From Enterococcus quebecensis (lineage in GTDB: Bacteria > Bacillota > Bacilli > Lactobacillales > Enterococcaceae): a DNA stretch of 64,000 nucleotides. The stretch covers positions 62,001 to 126,000 of the forward strand of contig NZ_MIKB01000001.1 of assembly GCF_001730365.1 (NCBI RefSeq). Direction: 5' to 3'. The notes under the pieces were generated by a model. That model was not told where the DNA came from. It was given only the letters and a program-made list of their open reading frames with translations, and did no database searches. Both the position numbers and the translations under genes were made by a program. Within the stretch, counting starts at the first letter, position 1. Each line of letters opens with the position of its first letter. Positions 17,936 through 30,200 of the stretch are shown in pieces.

Positions 17936-20278
17936 CTAGTTTCCTGTTATGATTGTTTTGGCAGATGACATTTTTGAAAATGGTGACCATTCATAATAAA
18001 TCATCCCATTTTTATCTGTTTGAAAAATCTTTACGTCACTCTTAGTTAATGCAGAAATTGACTCTTCATGAGGATGTTTGAACCTATTATTACGCCCACA
18101 TGAAATAATTCCATCAGCCACTCTGAGCTTTTCAATGAACACAGGATCAGATGAGGTTTTGCTGCCATGATGTCCTACTTTTAAAACATCTACTTTTAGC
18201 GAAGAAAACTGTTCTAATAATTGTTGTTCCCCTTCTTTTTCTAAATCTCCTGTAAATAAAAAACGCCTTCCAGCAATCTTGGTATAAACTACCATCGAAT
18301 CTTTATTTTCTCCTGTTCCTGAAATGCTAGGAGCAAGAATTTTAAGTGGAATTTTTTGACTAATCGAAGCACCAACTAAAATTGGATAGCATTTAGTACC
18401 TGTCTTTTTTAAACGATTCATCATAAGACGAAAAGCGACTTTATTTTCTGTACCAACTGGAAAATAAAGGGAACGAATTGGGATTTTGTCATTGATCGTT
18501 AATAAATCACCACAATGATCAATATCTCCATGACTGATCAACACCTTATCTAAATATTTCACGCCTTTACTTTTCAAGTATGGAATTACTGAATATTCAG
18601 CATTCTTCGGTTGTTTTGCTTTAACAGCCCATTCTTCTTTTTTAAAATCAATTTTCCCACCTGTATCAATCAAAATATTCTCCTGATGAAATGGCGCTTG
18701 AATAAAGATGCTATCTCCTTGTCCAACATCAATAAAAGCAACGGTTCCGTTGAAGGATAAATATTTATTGTACAACATCAGAATAAGAATAATACCAACT
18801 ACGTATGATTTTTTTGATCGAATATACATCGTATGCAACAACAAAAAAAGTAGAAAACAAATTAGTAGAAAAAGTACTGGAGAAAACACACCAGTAACTA
18901 TTGCATATGTGCTATAACGACTTAGCCACTCAAAGGCTGCTCGCTGTATTAGAAAATAAATCTCTAATCCATTAATTAACAAGTTAAGTTTAAATAAAAA
19001 CGATCCTAACAGACTAACCGTTAGTACGGGTAATAATATTACCTCAAAAACAGGTAATAACAAAAATGTAAATAAACTACTCGTCAGCTGCCATTCAAAA
19101 AAGGAAAGTCCAACCAAGGGAATCATGGCGATATTCAGTAACAGAGAGAAACAATACATCTGTAGCTGTCGATTTTGGATTCGTTCTACAATTGGCTGAA
19201 CATATAAAATAAAAAAAGATAAACTATAACTTAATTGGCCACCTATTGAAAATAACAAATACGGTTGAAAGATAAGTCCTACAAGCAATGATAAACTCCA
19301 ACAATCCAAACTTGATAAATGCCATTTAAACTGTCGATTACTAAGGGAAAATATACTCTGTATCAACGCTCGAACAACACTAATTGAAAAGCCAGTTAAT
19401 CCAGCATAAACAAAAGAAAATAATAACTGTAACCAAAATAGTCGATCAACAACAATCCCCCATCTCAAGAACAAATATCTAAAACTCCCAATAAAGAAGG
19501 TTACATGCATACCTGATAAACTAAACAGATGTAAAATGCCCAGATTAGCTAACATACCTTCTTTTTGAGAAAATTCACTTGATTTAAAACCAAAAATCAA
19601 AGTTTTTAGATGCATTGCAGTTTCTTCCAAAAAAGTATCTGAGCAATAATCGATTGCTTTTTTTCTGATTATGCTTAACCAAGCTAAAATTTCATAAAAT
19701 TTAGGATTTTCAATTTTAATTGTGTGTATATCACTGATTGTTAAAGTTTGGTATACACCTTTTTCTCGCAAGTGTTGTCGATAATCAAAACCATTAAGAT
19801 TCGTTTGAGTAATAGGTATCTCAAAGGTACCTGAGAGATTGATCTTTGTCACTTGATTCTCTTTTTCCCATCTCTGTTTTTCTTCCTCAGAATCAAAGCG
19901 ATAAAAAGCGATTACTTTGTGCTTTTCTTTTTTATGAGTAGAGAACTCTCCCTCTAGCTGAAGTTGATCACCATCAATTTTAAACTTGTCAGGCAATACC
20001 ACTAGTTGTCCGGTGGTCTCGCTTGTTTCTGAAAACTTCGGTTGTTTCTCTTTACTTAGAGTGAGATAACATGAAACAATAATCGTAAACATACATAGAA
20101 AACTAATACTAATTAACGTCTTATTTCCTGTACAAAGAACTCGACTAATAAGATAAAACCAGACCATTCCTGTTAATAAGCTTGGTTTTAAAACTAAAAA
20201 AACTGTTCCTATTGTTAATAAAACTGGAAATACCCAGTAATTATTGACCTGTTTGAGGTGCTTCGTCCATTGAAGCAA
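17936..20278 (-). CDS. comEC: ComEC DNA uptake channel protein
   Basis: ComEC transports single-stranded DNA across the membrane during transformation. The 780-residue protein has an N-terminal OB/DUF4131 domain (about 75-200), the Competence domain with LFSLSGMHV (about 215-480, many membrane helices) and a C-terminal metallo-beta-lactamase domain with SHGDIDHCGD and GHHGSKTSSD (about 510-770). It is full length with no frameshift. The start is TTG at 20278, with AGGAG 9 bases upstream inside comEB; the genes overlap by 38 bases and are translationally coupled. Confidence 0.93.
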   Translation of the reverse strand: MLQWTKHLKQVNNYWVFPVLLTIGTVFLVLKPSLLTGMVWFYLISRVLCTGNKTLISISFLCMFTIIVSCYLTLSKEKQPKFSETSETTGQLVVLPDKFKIDGDQLQLEGEFSTHKKEKHKVIAFYRFDSEEEKQRWEKENQVTKINLSGTFEIPITQTNLNGFDYRQHLREKGVYQTLTISDIHTIKIENPKFYEILAWLSIIRKKAIDYCSDTFLEETAMHLKTLIFGFKSSEFSQKEGMLANLGILHLFSLSGMHVTFFIGSFRYLFLRWGIVVDRLFWLQLLFSFVYAGLTGFSISVVRALIQSIFSLSNRQFKWHLSSLDCWSLSLLVGLIFQPYLLFSIGGQLSYSLSFFILYVQPIVERIQNRQLQMYCFSLLLNIAMIPLVGLSFFEWQLTSSLFTFLLLPVFEVILLPVLTVSLLGSFLFKLNLLINGLEIYFLIQRAAFEWLSRYSTYAIVTGVFSPVLFLLICFLLFLLLHTMYIRSKKSYVVGIILILMLYNKYLSFNGTVAFIDVGQGDSIFIQAPFHQENILIDTGGKIDFKKEEWAVKAKQPKNAEYSVIPYLKSKGVKYLDKVLISHGDIDHCGDLLTINDKIPIRSLYFPVGTENKVAFRLMMNRLKKTGTKCYPILVGASISQKIPLKILAPSISGTGENKDSMVVYTKIAGRRFLFTGDLEKEGEQQLLEQFSSLKVDVLKVGHHGSKTSSDPVFIEKLRVADGIISCGRNNRFKHPHEESISALTKSDVKIFQTDKNGMIYYEWSPFSKMSSAKTIITGN

Positions 20279-20750
20279 TCTCTTCTTCTCCTAATTGTAA
20301 TTCAGCAAAATATTTTTTTGATAAGGTTACTTGATCCACGGTTGCACCCACTTGCTGGATCAAAGCCATCGCATATTCATCATTTCGATAATCTTTTAAA
20401 TAATGAATCTTTTTAATTCCAGCCTGTAAAATCATTTTTGTGCATTGTAAACAAGGGAAATGAGTCACATAAATTTCAGCCCCATCTGTTGGAATACCAA
20501 ATTTTGCACACTGTAAAATTGCATTCATCTCAGCATGGATCGTTCGAACACAGTGATTATCAACAACATAACATCCCTCATCAATGCAATGAACGTCTCC
20601 ACTAACTGATCCGTTATAACCTCCAGCAATGATCCGTTTGTCTCTAACAACTGTTGCACCGACTTCTAATCTGGTACACGTACTTCTTAACGATAATAAT
20701 ACACTTTGCGCCATAAAATATTGATCCCAAGGAATTCGTTCTACTGTCAT
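20241..20750 (-). CDS. comEB: ComEB, dCMP deaminase family protein
   Basis: The 169-residue zinc deaminase has the HAEMNAI motif (zinc His and catalytic Glu) and PCLQCTK (two zinc cysteines), plus a long insert with further Cys/His typical of dCMP deaminases. It converts dCMP to dUMP; its role in competence is uncertain. GGAG is 8 bases before ATG at 20750. It has its own promoter in the 168-base gap after comEA and overlaps comEC. Confidence 0.92.
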   Translation of the reverse strand: MTVERIPWDQYFMAQSVLLSLRSTCTRLEVGATVVRDKRIIAGGYNGSVSGDVHCIDEGCYVVDNHCVRTIHAEMNAILQCAKFGIPTDGAEIYVTHFPCLQCTKMILQAGIKKIHYLKDYRNDEYAMALIQQVGATVDQVTLSKKYFAELQLGEEEIASMDEAPQTGQ

Positions 20751-20823
20751 TATTTACTCCTTTTTAATATTTATTTTTTTAAGCTATTTTTGCTGATTTT
20801 CAAATTAATAGTAGGATATACAA

Positions 20824-20852
20824 ATAGTAAATTATAGAAAAAGTCTCGTCAA
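20824..20852 (-). promoter_or_regulatory. Promoter of comEB-comEC
   Basis: TTGACG (20852-20847), 17 bases, TACTAT (20829-20824) on the minus strand. This is a good sigma-A promoter inside the com locus. Confidence 0.65.
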
Positions 20853-20918
20853 GAACCTGCACAAGATATTTGTAAAAATAGTTACTTTCCACCTCCCAGA
20901 ATTAAAAAAATACAGTTT

Positions 20919-21542
20919 TTAGGAAGTAATTGAATCTTTTAACTTTTCAAATGTTTTCTCTCCAAATCCTGAAATATTCTTTAAGTCTTCGATTGTTTTG
21001 AACCCACCGTTTTCTTCCCGAAATCGAATAATTTCTTGAGCTTTCTTTTGACCGACCCCAGGCAAAGTCTGTAATTCTGTCTCACTTGCTTGATTCAAAT
21101 TAATCTTCTTAGTATCATCATTTTGCTTTTCTATAGAATCATCATTTTTTTCAGGGTTTTGAATTATTTCACCTAGTTTTGGTACATAGATCACCATCTG
21201 ATCAATAATCCGCTCAGAAAAATTGACTTGTTTTGTATCTGCTTCTTCACTTACCCCTCCAGCAAGCATTACGGCATCCCAGACACGCATATTGGCCGTT
21301 CCTTCATACATCCCTGGTTTTTCCACTGCGCCTTTGATATCCACGTATATTTGCCTAGAAATCGATTCTGTTTCTGGGAGTTGTGATGAGCTAGCTGAGG
21401 GTATAACTAATTCTTCATCTTGCAACATATCAGTAGTAGATTTACCTAAAACCAATATAACAATGATCACCAATGCTACGACCACAACGGCTCCTATAAT
21501 CAAATATTGCTTATATTTGTGTAACACGGTACGATAATCCAT
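20919..21542 (-). CDS. comEA: ComEA DNA-binding competence protein
   Basis: ComEA is the membrane-anchored DNA receptor. The 207-residue protein has one N-terminal membrane helix (about 13-33), an SLBB domain (IYVDIKGAVEKPGMY, about 65-120), an acidic linker and a C-terminal helix-hairpin-helix pair (INLNQASETELQTLPGVG and NISGFGEKTFEKL). GGAGG precedes ATG at 21542 by 8 bases. It is divergent from the sigma factor gene, sharing a 99-base intergenic region. Confidence 0.94.
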   Translation of the reverse strand: MDYRTVLHKYKQYLIIGAVVVVALVIIVILVLGKSTTDMLQDEELVIPSASSSQLPETESISRQIYVDIKGAVEKPGMYEGTANMRVWDAVMLAGGVSEEADTKQVNFSERIIDQMVIYVPKLGEIIQNPEKNDDSIEKQNDDTKKINLNQASETELQTLPGVGQKKAQEIIRFREENGGFKTIEDLKNISGFGEKTFEKLKDSITS

Positions 21543-21641
21543 ACTTTTCCTCCTTCAAGATAAAGATACGCATTATTTTTATCTTTTCATGATAGAAAAA
21601 AAGAAACTCCGTCGTATAATAAAGTAAGAAGGTGATAAAAG

Positions 21642-22157
21642 ATGGAAAAGGAAATAATCGAACTTTTAATAAATAAAGATTTTTTAGGGTTAGAAAAATT
21701 TATTGATCTTTTCGGGACTGATATCGTTAAATGTATCCGATCTATCTTAAATCATACGGATGAAAGAACCTATCACAAAGAAGTTGAAAACGAGGTTTTT
21801 TATCGTATTTGGCAAAAAATTTCTACTTATAGCGAGGAAAAAAGTAGTCTAAAAACTTGGAGTTTAACTATTACACGCAATATTTGTTTGGACAAAAAAC
21901 GTTTGATTATTCGACAACAGAAGATGATTCCCATGGAACAACTACCTGAGAGTATTCTAGAAGAAAATTATTTTGAAAAAGAAGATTTTTTAGATTTATT
22001 GCACCATCTAACACAAGAAGATCAATTGATTTTCTTAAAATATTATTACTATCAAGACACACCAAATGAAATAGCCGAAGAATTGAATATAGATGTTTCA
22101 CAAGTCTATAATCACCTTTCACGTGGAAGAAAAAAACTCAAACAGTTATTGATATGA
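21642..22157 (+). CDS. Sigma-70 family (ECF-like) RNA polymerase sigma factor
   Basis: The 171-residue protein has region 2 (about 20-90, with EVFYRIWQKISTY and LKTWSLTITRN) and region 4 (about 115-170, with DTPNEIAEELNIDVSQV as helix-turn-helix), and no regions 1 or 3, like ECF sigma factors. AAGGTG is close to the ATG. The gene is divergent from comEA and followed 65 bases later by a PH-domain membrane protein. No typical transmembrane anti-sigma factor with a zinc motif is adjacent. Its regulon is unknown. Confidence 0.85.
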   Translation: MEKEIIELLINKDFLGLEKFIDLFGTDIVKCIRSILNHTDERTYHKEVENEVFYRIWQKISTYSEEKSSLKTWSLTITRNICLDKKRLIIRQQKMIPMEQLPESILEENYFEKEDFLDLLHHLTQEDQLIFLKYYYYQDTPNEIAEELNIDVSQVYNHLSRGRKKLKQLLI

Positions 22158-22222
22158 GCCAACTGTACTTTCATATTTTCCTGTCAGAGCATACATTTTT
22201 AAAATTTAAGGAGGAATTTCAA

Positions 22223-23044
22223 ATGGTCAATCCTTTTAAAGCTGTCATTAACCAGATCAATAAAGAAATAACAAGTGACTCAAAAAATGAGTTGAATACA
22301 CAGCAAAAAAAGAATTTATTCAATCAAACAAAGATGTATATTTTTTTACAGGACTTTATAGAAAAAATTAAACCTTACTTAGAAGATGATGAAGAAATAC
22401 GAGCTTATTTACCAATGACCAGCGACGGACAAAATGCTTCTGCAGTTGGGCTTGGTTTACTAGGAATGTATCATCCAGAATCTAAAGAAGCGAAAGCTTA
22501 TGTGAAAGATTTCAATGACTTGAGGGGAAATAGAATCTTAATTTTTACAAATCAAAGAATGATTTTTACAACAATTATCGAATTTTTAGATCAACAAACG
22601 TTCTTTAGTTATCCTTATGACACGATCAAAGCTATTACTTTAAAAGAAAATAAAATAAACTATTTCGATTGGGAAGATTCTTTCCCACCAAAACGAGTTG
22701 CTCTTCATACGTATACTTTTGACTTTGAATCTGAGGATCATATTTTTTCAGAGTTACTAGGTCAACAAGATGCAGATATCTTGAAACGGCAATTGTTAGA
22801 AATACCTGCTTTGGAAGATATGCTTGTTACAAGAAAAATATATCGTGAGCGAAAATTTGACAGAATTGTTAATAATCCTGTGTTAGCTTATAAGTTGAGC
22901 TATTACTTTTTTAGTATCCTTGCAATAATCGTTCTTTTACTATTTGCTTTAGGAGGCTTCTTTCATATAGGACCCTTCAAAGCTACGTTTAACTTCTCTA
23001 CTACTTGGATTATTCAAGAAATCTACAGTTCTTTTTTGAAATAA
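22223..23044 (+). CDS. PH-domain membrane protein next to the sigma factor
   Basis: The 273-residue protein starts at the ATG following AAGGAGG at 22208-22214; the longer frame from 22154 overlaps the sigma gene and lacks a ribosome site. Residues about 85-165 contain GNRILIFTNQRMIF and strands typical of the bacterial PH (YokE-like/bPH_4) fold. One hydrophobic helix lies at about 226-247, followed by a short C-terminal tail. The N-terminus is charged and probably cytoplasmic. It is cotranscribed with the sigma factor, so it may be an anti-sigma or effector protein, but this is inference. Confidence 0.7.
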   Translation: MVNPFKAVINQINKEITSDSKNELNTQQKKNLFNQTKMYIFLQDFIEKIKPYLEDDEEIRAYLPMTSDGQNASAVGLGLLGMYHPESKEAKAYVKDFNDLRGNRILIFTNQRMIFTTIIEFLDQQTFFSYPYDTIKAITLKENKINYFDWEDSFPPKRVALHTYTFDFESEDHIFSELLGQQDADILKRQLLEIPALEDMLVTRKIYRERKFDRIVNNPVLAYKLSYYFFSILAIIVLLLFALGGFFHIGPFKATFNFSTTWIIQEIYSSFLK

Positions 23045-23049
23045 ATAGA

Positions 23050-23086
23050 AAAAAGAAAACCAAACATTTTATTGTCTGGCTTTCTT
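23050..23086 (+). terminator. Terminator of the sigma/PH operon
   Basis: AAAGAAAACCAAACA pairs with TGTCTGGCTTTCTTT with two mismatches and is followed by a T-rich tract. A-runs on the other side may let it act for the convergent gene ending at 23091. Confidence 0.75.
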
Positions 23087-23090
23087 TTTA

Positions 23091-25201
<2,111 letters not shown>

Positions 25202-25258
25202 CTTTTACCGCTCCTTTTCTTTGACATCCAATACTTATAATAGTATAACAAATATACA

Positions 25259-25305
25259 GAAAAAAGATGAAAAATGTTTGAAGTCCGTTCACATTTTTCA
25301 TCTTA
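25259..25305 (-). terminator. Terminator of the ylbF-ylbG transcript
   Basis: AAGATGAAAAATGT (25265-25278) is the exact reverse complement of ACATTTTTCATCTT (25292-25305). A minus-strand T-run follows (25264-25259). Confidence 0.9.
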
Positions 25306-25309
25306 ATTT

Positions 25310-25660
25310 TTACACGTTTTCAGCTAGACGGATTTGGGTGTTTAATTCTTCTACTTCAAAACCTTCTTCTTTTTCATATTGATACGCATTCTTTGTCCCA
25401 ATTTTCTCTGCAAAATTCATTTCTACATCCGGACGATAAGAACGTTCTACTTTACGAACAAAATGCAACCCATTGATTTTAGCTTCTGAGGGTTCAATAT
25501 CTTCTTCATTCATATAAATCACAACGTATTTCATCCGACGAGATACATAGTGAATCAAGCCATAACGTTTTAATGTTTTAAGTTGTTTTAGACTATAGAC
25601 CCAAACAACTAAACAGCGACGTTTTTGGATTGTAAACTCTTTTTCTTCGCTAACTTGCAT
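25310..25660 (-). CDS. YlbG family protein (DUF2129)
   Basis: The 116-residue protein begins MQVSEEKEFTIQKRRCLVVW and has the central GLIHYVSRRMKYVVIYMN pattern of the YlbG family, whose function is unknown. The frame opens at 25717, but GGAGGT lies 8 bases before the ATG at 25660. The start overlaps the end of ylbF by 11 bases, as in B. subtilis, where the two genes are also neighbours. Confidence 0.9.
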   Translation of the reverse strand: MQVSEEKEFTIQKRRCLVVWVYSLKQLKTLKRYGLIHYVSRRMKYVVIYMNEEDIEPSEAKINGLHFVRKVERSYRPDVEMNFAEKIGTKNAYQYEKEEGFEVEELNTQIRLAENV

Positions 25661-26081
25661 GACAATTACCTCCGCAACCCGAATGTTTCCCTTTTTCAAA
25701 GAAAGGATTCCCGGCATCTACTTTAATATCCTCTGAAATTGTTTTAGCTACTGACATACCAACCAAATCTAATATTGTTTGAACAGCTGTTTCAGAAAAA
25801 CGAAATTCAGCTACTTCATCGCTCATATCCAACGCTCTTTTGGCCTGTCGAAGAGCTCTTTGTTTTGTCCGAAAATCTGGCGCATGATTCCCATATGCTT
25901 CGATTCGTTCAAAAGAATCTTTAGCATCCAAAAAAGCTTTCTGTTTCTCACGAATATCTTTGGATTCATACATTGCTTGGCGATTTATTTTATAAGATTC
26001 AATACTTTCACTTGTTAAGATAGCTTGAACAAGTTTTTCTGTTTGATCTTCTATTTCAAATAGTTTTTCTGTTACTATCAT
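25650..26081 (-). CDS. YlbF/RicF family regulator
   Basis: The 143-residue protein is mainly helical (YlbF/YmcA fold, about 5-115) and ends in a cysteine cluster HSGCGGNCHAS. In B. subtilis RicF (YlbF) forms with RicA and RicT a complex carrying iron-sulfur clusters that stimulates RNase Y mRNA processing. The cysteine-rich C-terminus supports the RicF assignment. ric partner genes are not in the window. Confidence 0.88.
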   Translation of the reverse strand: MIVTEKLFEIEDQTEKLVQAILTSESIESYKINRQAMYESKDIREKQKAFLDAKDSFERIEAYGNHAPDFRTKQRALRQAKRALDMSDEVAEFRFSETAVQTILDLVGMSVAKTISEDIKVDAGNPFFEKGKHSGCGGNCHAS

Positions 26082-26083
26082 AA

Positions 26084-27205
26084 TTACTCACTTTCCTCTG
26101 TCTGAGATATTTCTTTTTCTGTCTCTTGTAATAAGACTAACATACTTGCTTTAGAGAAAGCAACGCCAATGTTTTCATTTTCTCTATGTGCAAAACGTGA
26201 ATGGTATAATGAATCAGAAAACCATGCTAGAACTGTAAAAGATGGATCATAGATTGGTTCGGTAAATATTCCAGTCGCTTTCTTTTTATCCAGCTGTCCA
26301 ATTTTCAACAATTTTTGATACTCATCGTTTGTTAAAGTAAATATCTCTGATGCTGTCGCTTGCTCTTTACTAAATTGCCAAATTTCAGCTCTTTCAGTTG
26401 AAAGAATGCTTTTTGTGTTTTTAGCTAATGTTTCAAAAAGTTTTTGAGCATTTTTTTGATTCTCGGTATTCACATGATACGCAGGTAAATTTTCTTTTAG
26501 CTTCAATAAATTGATCATCCTAATGACCTGATGACTTTTTATTGCGTCAAATCCATTTGTTTTTTCCGTCATCAATATAGGTACTGCTTCACCTTCCATT
26601 AGCTGATAAGGCATTAAAGTCAGTAATGTTTCTTTATCTAAATACGTCACAGCAGCCAATTGACCATTTCCTTGATTAAAAAACAAAATGGCAAATGTTT
26701 TATTATCAAACGCAATCAATGGACGATAATTCATATCTTCTTCCATCAATTCAATGTTATAGTTCTCTTCTTTATATGTAAATGCAAAATCTGAATAAAT
26801 GGTCATCAATTCTGAAACTTCTGATAATGTCATACCGATAGAAAAAGGAGCTGTTTTTTTTGAACTATTAAAAGCTTTGAGCATTGTGATTTTTTCATCT
26901 TTGACATTCACTTCTAAATATTCAGAATCTTTTTCTCCATATATCCATAGTTCATAGCCCATTCCCGTTTTTTGCTTTTCAATTGGTTCTCCATAATCAG
27001 TGACAAAATCAATTGTTTTTTCCCCTATGTAAGTAGCGTATCCAGAAGTTGGAATTTCTTCGTAAGGCAATGCAGTAAGGGAGGCTTGAAGCCCCCCAGT
27101 ATCTGCTTCTTGCTGCTTTTTTTCAACAGGAAAAAAGACAGGCTGTAAATAGCCAATTGTTAGGACTACAAAGAAAATGCCCAAAAAAGCTAAAAATCGT
27201 CTCAT
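26084..27205 (-). CDS. CAP-associated/CAP-like exported protein (YlbC type)
   Basis: The protein has a signal or anchor helix (about 3-22), a CAP-associated N-terminal domain (about 50-190, with TYIGEKTIDFVTDYGEP) and a C-terminal CAP/SCP-like domain (about 235-365). The conserved HS and GHxxN-type residues of CAP domains were not found, so this domain looks degenerate. ATG at 27205 (373 residues) has GGGGAG a few bases upstream; a GTG at 27217 is an alternative. Synteny supports identity with YlbC. Function is unknown. Confidence 0.75.
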   Translation of the reverse strand: MRRFLAFLGIFFVVLTIGYLQPVFFPVEKKQQEADTGGLQASLTALPYEEIPTSGYATYIGEKTIDFVTDYGEPIEKQKTGMGYELWIYGEKDSEYLEVNVKDEKITMLKAFNSSKKTAPFSIGMTLSEVSELMTIYSDFAFTYKEENYNIELMEEDMNYRPLIAFDNKTFAILFFNQGNGQLAAVTYLDKETLLTLMPYQLMEGEAVPILMTEKTNGFDAIKSHQVIRMINLLKLKENLPAYHVNTENQKNAQKLFETLAKNTKSILSTERAEIWQFSKEQATASEIFTLTNDEYQKLLKIGQLDKKKATGIFTEPIYDPSFTVLAWFSDSLYHSRFAHRENENIGVAFSKASMLVLLQETEKEISQTEESE

Positions 27206-27224
27206 CTTTCTCCCCACTTCTCGT

Positions 27225-30200
27225 TTAATTTTCTTTTACTTCTATTAATAGATCGCCTGAACTGATTGGTTCGCCTTCAAGAACGTAAATATGTTCTACA
27301 ACACCGTCAAAACGTGCTTCAATGGTAGTCTCCATCTTCATCGCTTCTGTAACCAGGAGAGCATCACCTTTTTTGACATTGTCTCCTTTATTTACTAAAA
27401 CTTGGAGTACAGATCCTGACATCGTTGCACCGATTTGTTCTTTATTTGTTGGTTCTGCTTTACGTTTTGCCTGAATAGAAGATTTAATAGACGTGTCTTT
27501 TATGACTACTTCACGACGTTGACCATTTAAATTGAAGAATAACACTCTGTTCCCTTCAATGTCTGGATCCCCAATTTCATCTAGTCGAATAATCAATGTC
27601 TTCCCTTTTTCAATTTGTACTTCTACAGATTCACCTTGACGAATCCCTTGGAAGAAAGTTGGCGTGTCTAATAATGTGACATCTCCAAAATTTTGATATG
27701 ATATACGGTAATCTAAGAATACTTGAGGATACATTAAGTAACTCAATATCTCTTCCATTTTTGGCTCATAACCGATTTTTTCAGTCAATTCTGCTTTTAC
27801 TTTATCAAATTTTACAGGTGCTGCCAAATCCCCAGGTCTTTCAGTGAATGCAGGACGTCCTTTTAAAATAATTCTTTGTAAATCTTTAGGAAATCCGCCA
27901 ACTGGCTGACCTAAATCACCTTGGAAAAATGTCACTACTGATTCTGGGAAGCTTAAATCTTCACCATTGGCATAGATATCTTCTTCAGTTAAATTATTTT
28001 GAACCATAAATAATGCCATATCTCCTACGACTTTTGAAGATGGGGTTACTTTAACAATATCACCAAACATCAAGTTAACAGTATGATACATCTTTTTGAT
28101 ATCATCCCATTTGTGCCCTAAACCAACAGCTTTGGCCTGTTGTTGTAGATTGGAATATTGACCACCAGGCATCTCATGCATGTACACTTCTGTTTGTGGT
28201 GCATTCAATCCATTTTCAAATGGTTTGTAATACATACGAACATCTTCCCAATAATGGTTTAGTTTTTGCGTATTGTCAATATTAACGTCTGGCGTACGCT
28301 CACCATTTACTAAAGCATAATATAAACTACTCATACTTGGCTGACTAGTTGCTCCACTCATTGCACTTGTTGCTACATCAACAATGTCTACGCCAGCCTT
28401 CGTAGCTGCCGAGTAAGTGATAATACCATTACCGCTAGTATCATGAGTGTGCAAATGAATTGGTAAGTCAGTAGTGTCTTTCAGCTCACTAATTAAACGG
28501 TATGCTGCTTGGGGTTTTAACAAACCAGCCATATCTTTGATTGCAATAATATGCGCACCCATTTTTTCAAGTTCTTTTGCCATATTTTTGTAATACTCAA
28601 CATTATATTTTGCTCTAGAAGGATCATTGATATCACCAGTATAACAAATGGCAGCTTCAGCGATTTTCCCTGTATCTCTAACAGCTTGAATACTTTTTTC
28701 CATTTGTGGCAACCAATTTAAGCTATCAAAAATACGAAATACATCAATGCCTTGTCTTGCTGATTCTTTAATAAATTCTTCAATAACATTATCTGAATAA
28801 TTTTGGTATCCTACAGCATTTGATCCTCTAAACAACATCTGTAGCAATGTATTTGGCATCAATTTACGAATTTTTCGTAGTCTTTGCCATGGATCTTCAT
28901 TCAAGAAACGATAAGCAACATCAAAAGTTGCACCACCCCACATTTCACTTGAGAATAACTCCGGAAGACCTTCTCCAGTCAAACGTGCAATTTCTTTGAA
29001 ATCTTGCGTTCTAACACGTGTAGCTAATAAACTTTGATGTGCATCACGGAAAGTCGTATCAGTCAATAATACATTCTCTTGCTTCTTGATCCAATCGATT
29101 ACACCACTCGCACCATCTGTATCCAAAATATTTTTTGCTGTCACATAATCACTGCGTAATTCTAAATCAGTTGGAATACGTGGAGCATCAAAATATCTCT
29201 TTGTTGATTTTTCAATCCCTGGAAAACCGTTAACGGTTACTTCACCAATATACTTCATTGTTTTGTTGCCACGATCTCTTAATTTAGGGAATTCAAATAA
29301 CTGCGGAGTACTATCAATAAATGTTGTTTTGGCTTCACCCGACTGAAACTCAGGATGACCAATCACTTTGTGCAGAAACGGAATATTCGTTTTAACACCA
29401 CGAATTCTAAATTCTCTTAAGCAACGTTCCATTTTCTGAATTGCTTTTTCAAAAGTAAATCCATGTGTACAGACTTTTACTAATAGAGAATCAAAATACG
29501 GAGTCACCACAGCACCAGAGTAGGCATTTCCAACATCCAATCGAACGCCAAAACCACCTGGTGATCGATAGGTATCAATTTTACCAGTATCAGGCATGAA
29601 GTGATTCAATGGATCCTCTGTTGTAATACGGCATTGAATAGCTGCACCATTTAAAGTGATGTCCTCTTGAGCAGGGATCTTCATATCTTTATGCAGATCC
29701 AAACCTTGAGCAATTTGTAACTGAGAAACAACGATATCAATATCAGTGATCATTTCAGTGATCGTATGCTCTACTTGAACACGAGGATTCACTTCAATAA
29801 AATAAAATCGATCGCCTTCAACTAAAAACTCTACTGTTCCTGCATTGATATAATCAACATGCTTCATTAGTTGAACGGCGGCATCACAAATTTCTTTTCG
29901 TTTGGCTTCACTCATTGAAATACACGGAGCTACTTCTACCACTTTTTGATGGCGACGTTGAACCGAACAATCTCGTTCAAATAAATGAATCACATTCCCA
30001 TGTTTATCACCTAATATTTGAACTTCAATATGTTTAGGATTAGAAATATATTTTTCTACATATACTTCATCAGAGCCAAATGCAGCTTTTGCTTCACTTT
30101 TTGCTCTCAAGTAGCCTTCTTTAGCTTCCTTTTCATCATGAGCTACACGCATTCCGCGACCGCCTCCACCAAGTGCGGCTTTAATCATAATAGGGAAACC

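Noticed and set aside
21543-21641. ComX-type CIN box or ECF autoregulatory promoter between comEA and the sigma gene
   Set aside because: No TACGAATA-like box was found. A CGTC at 21610-21613 resembles an ECF -10 element, but no AAC-type -35 lies 16-17 bases upstream.
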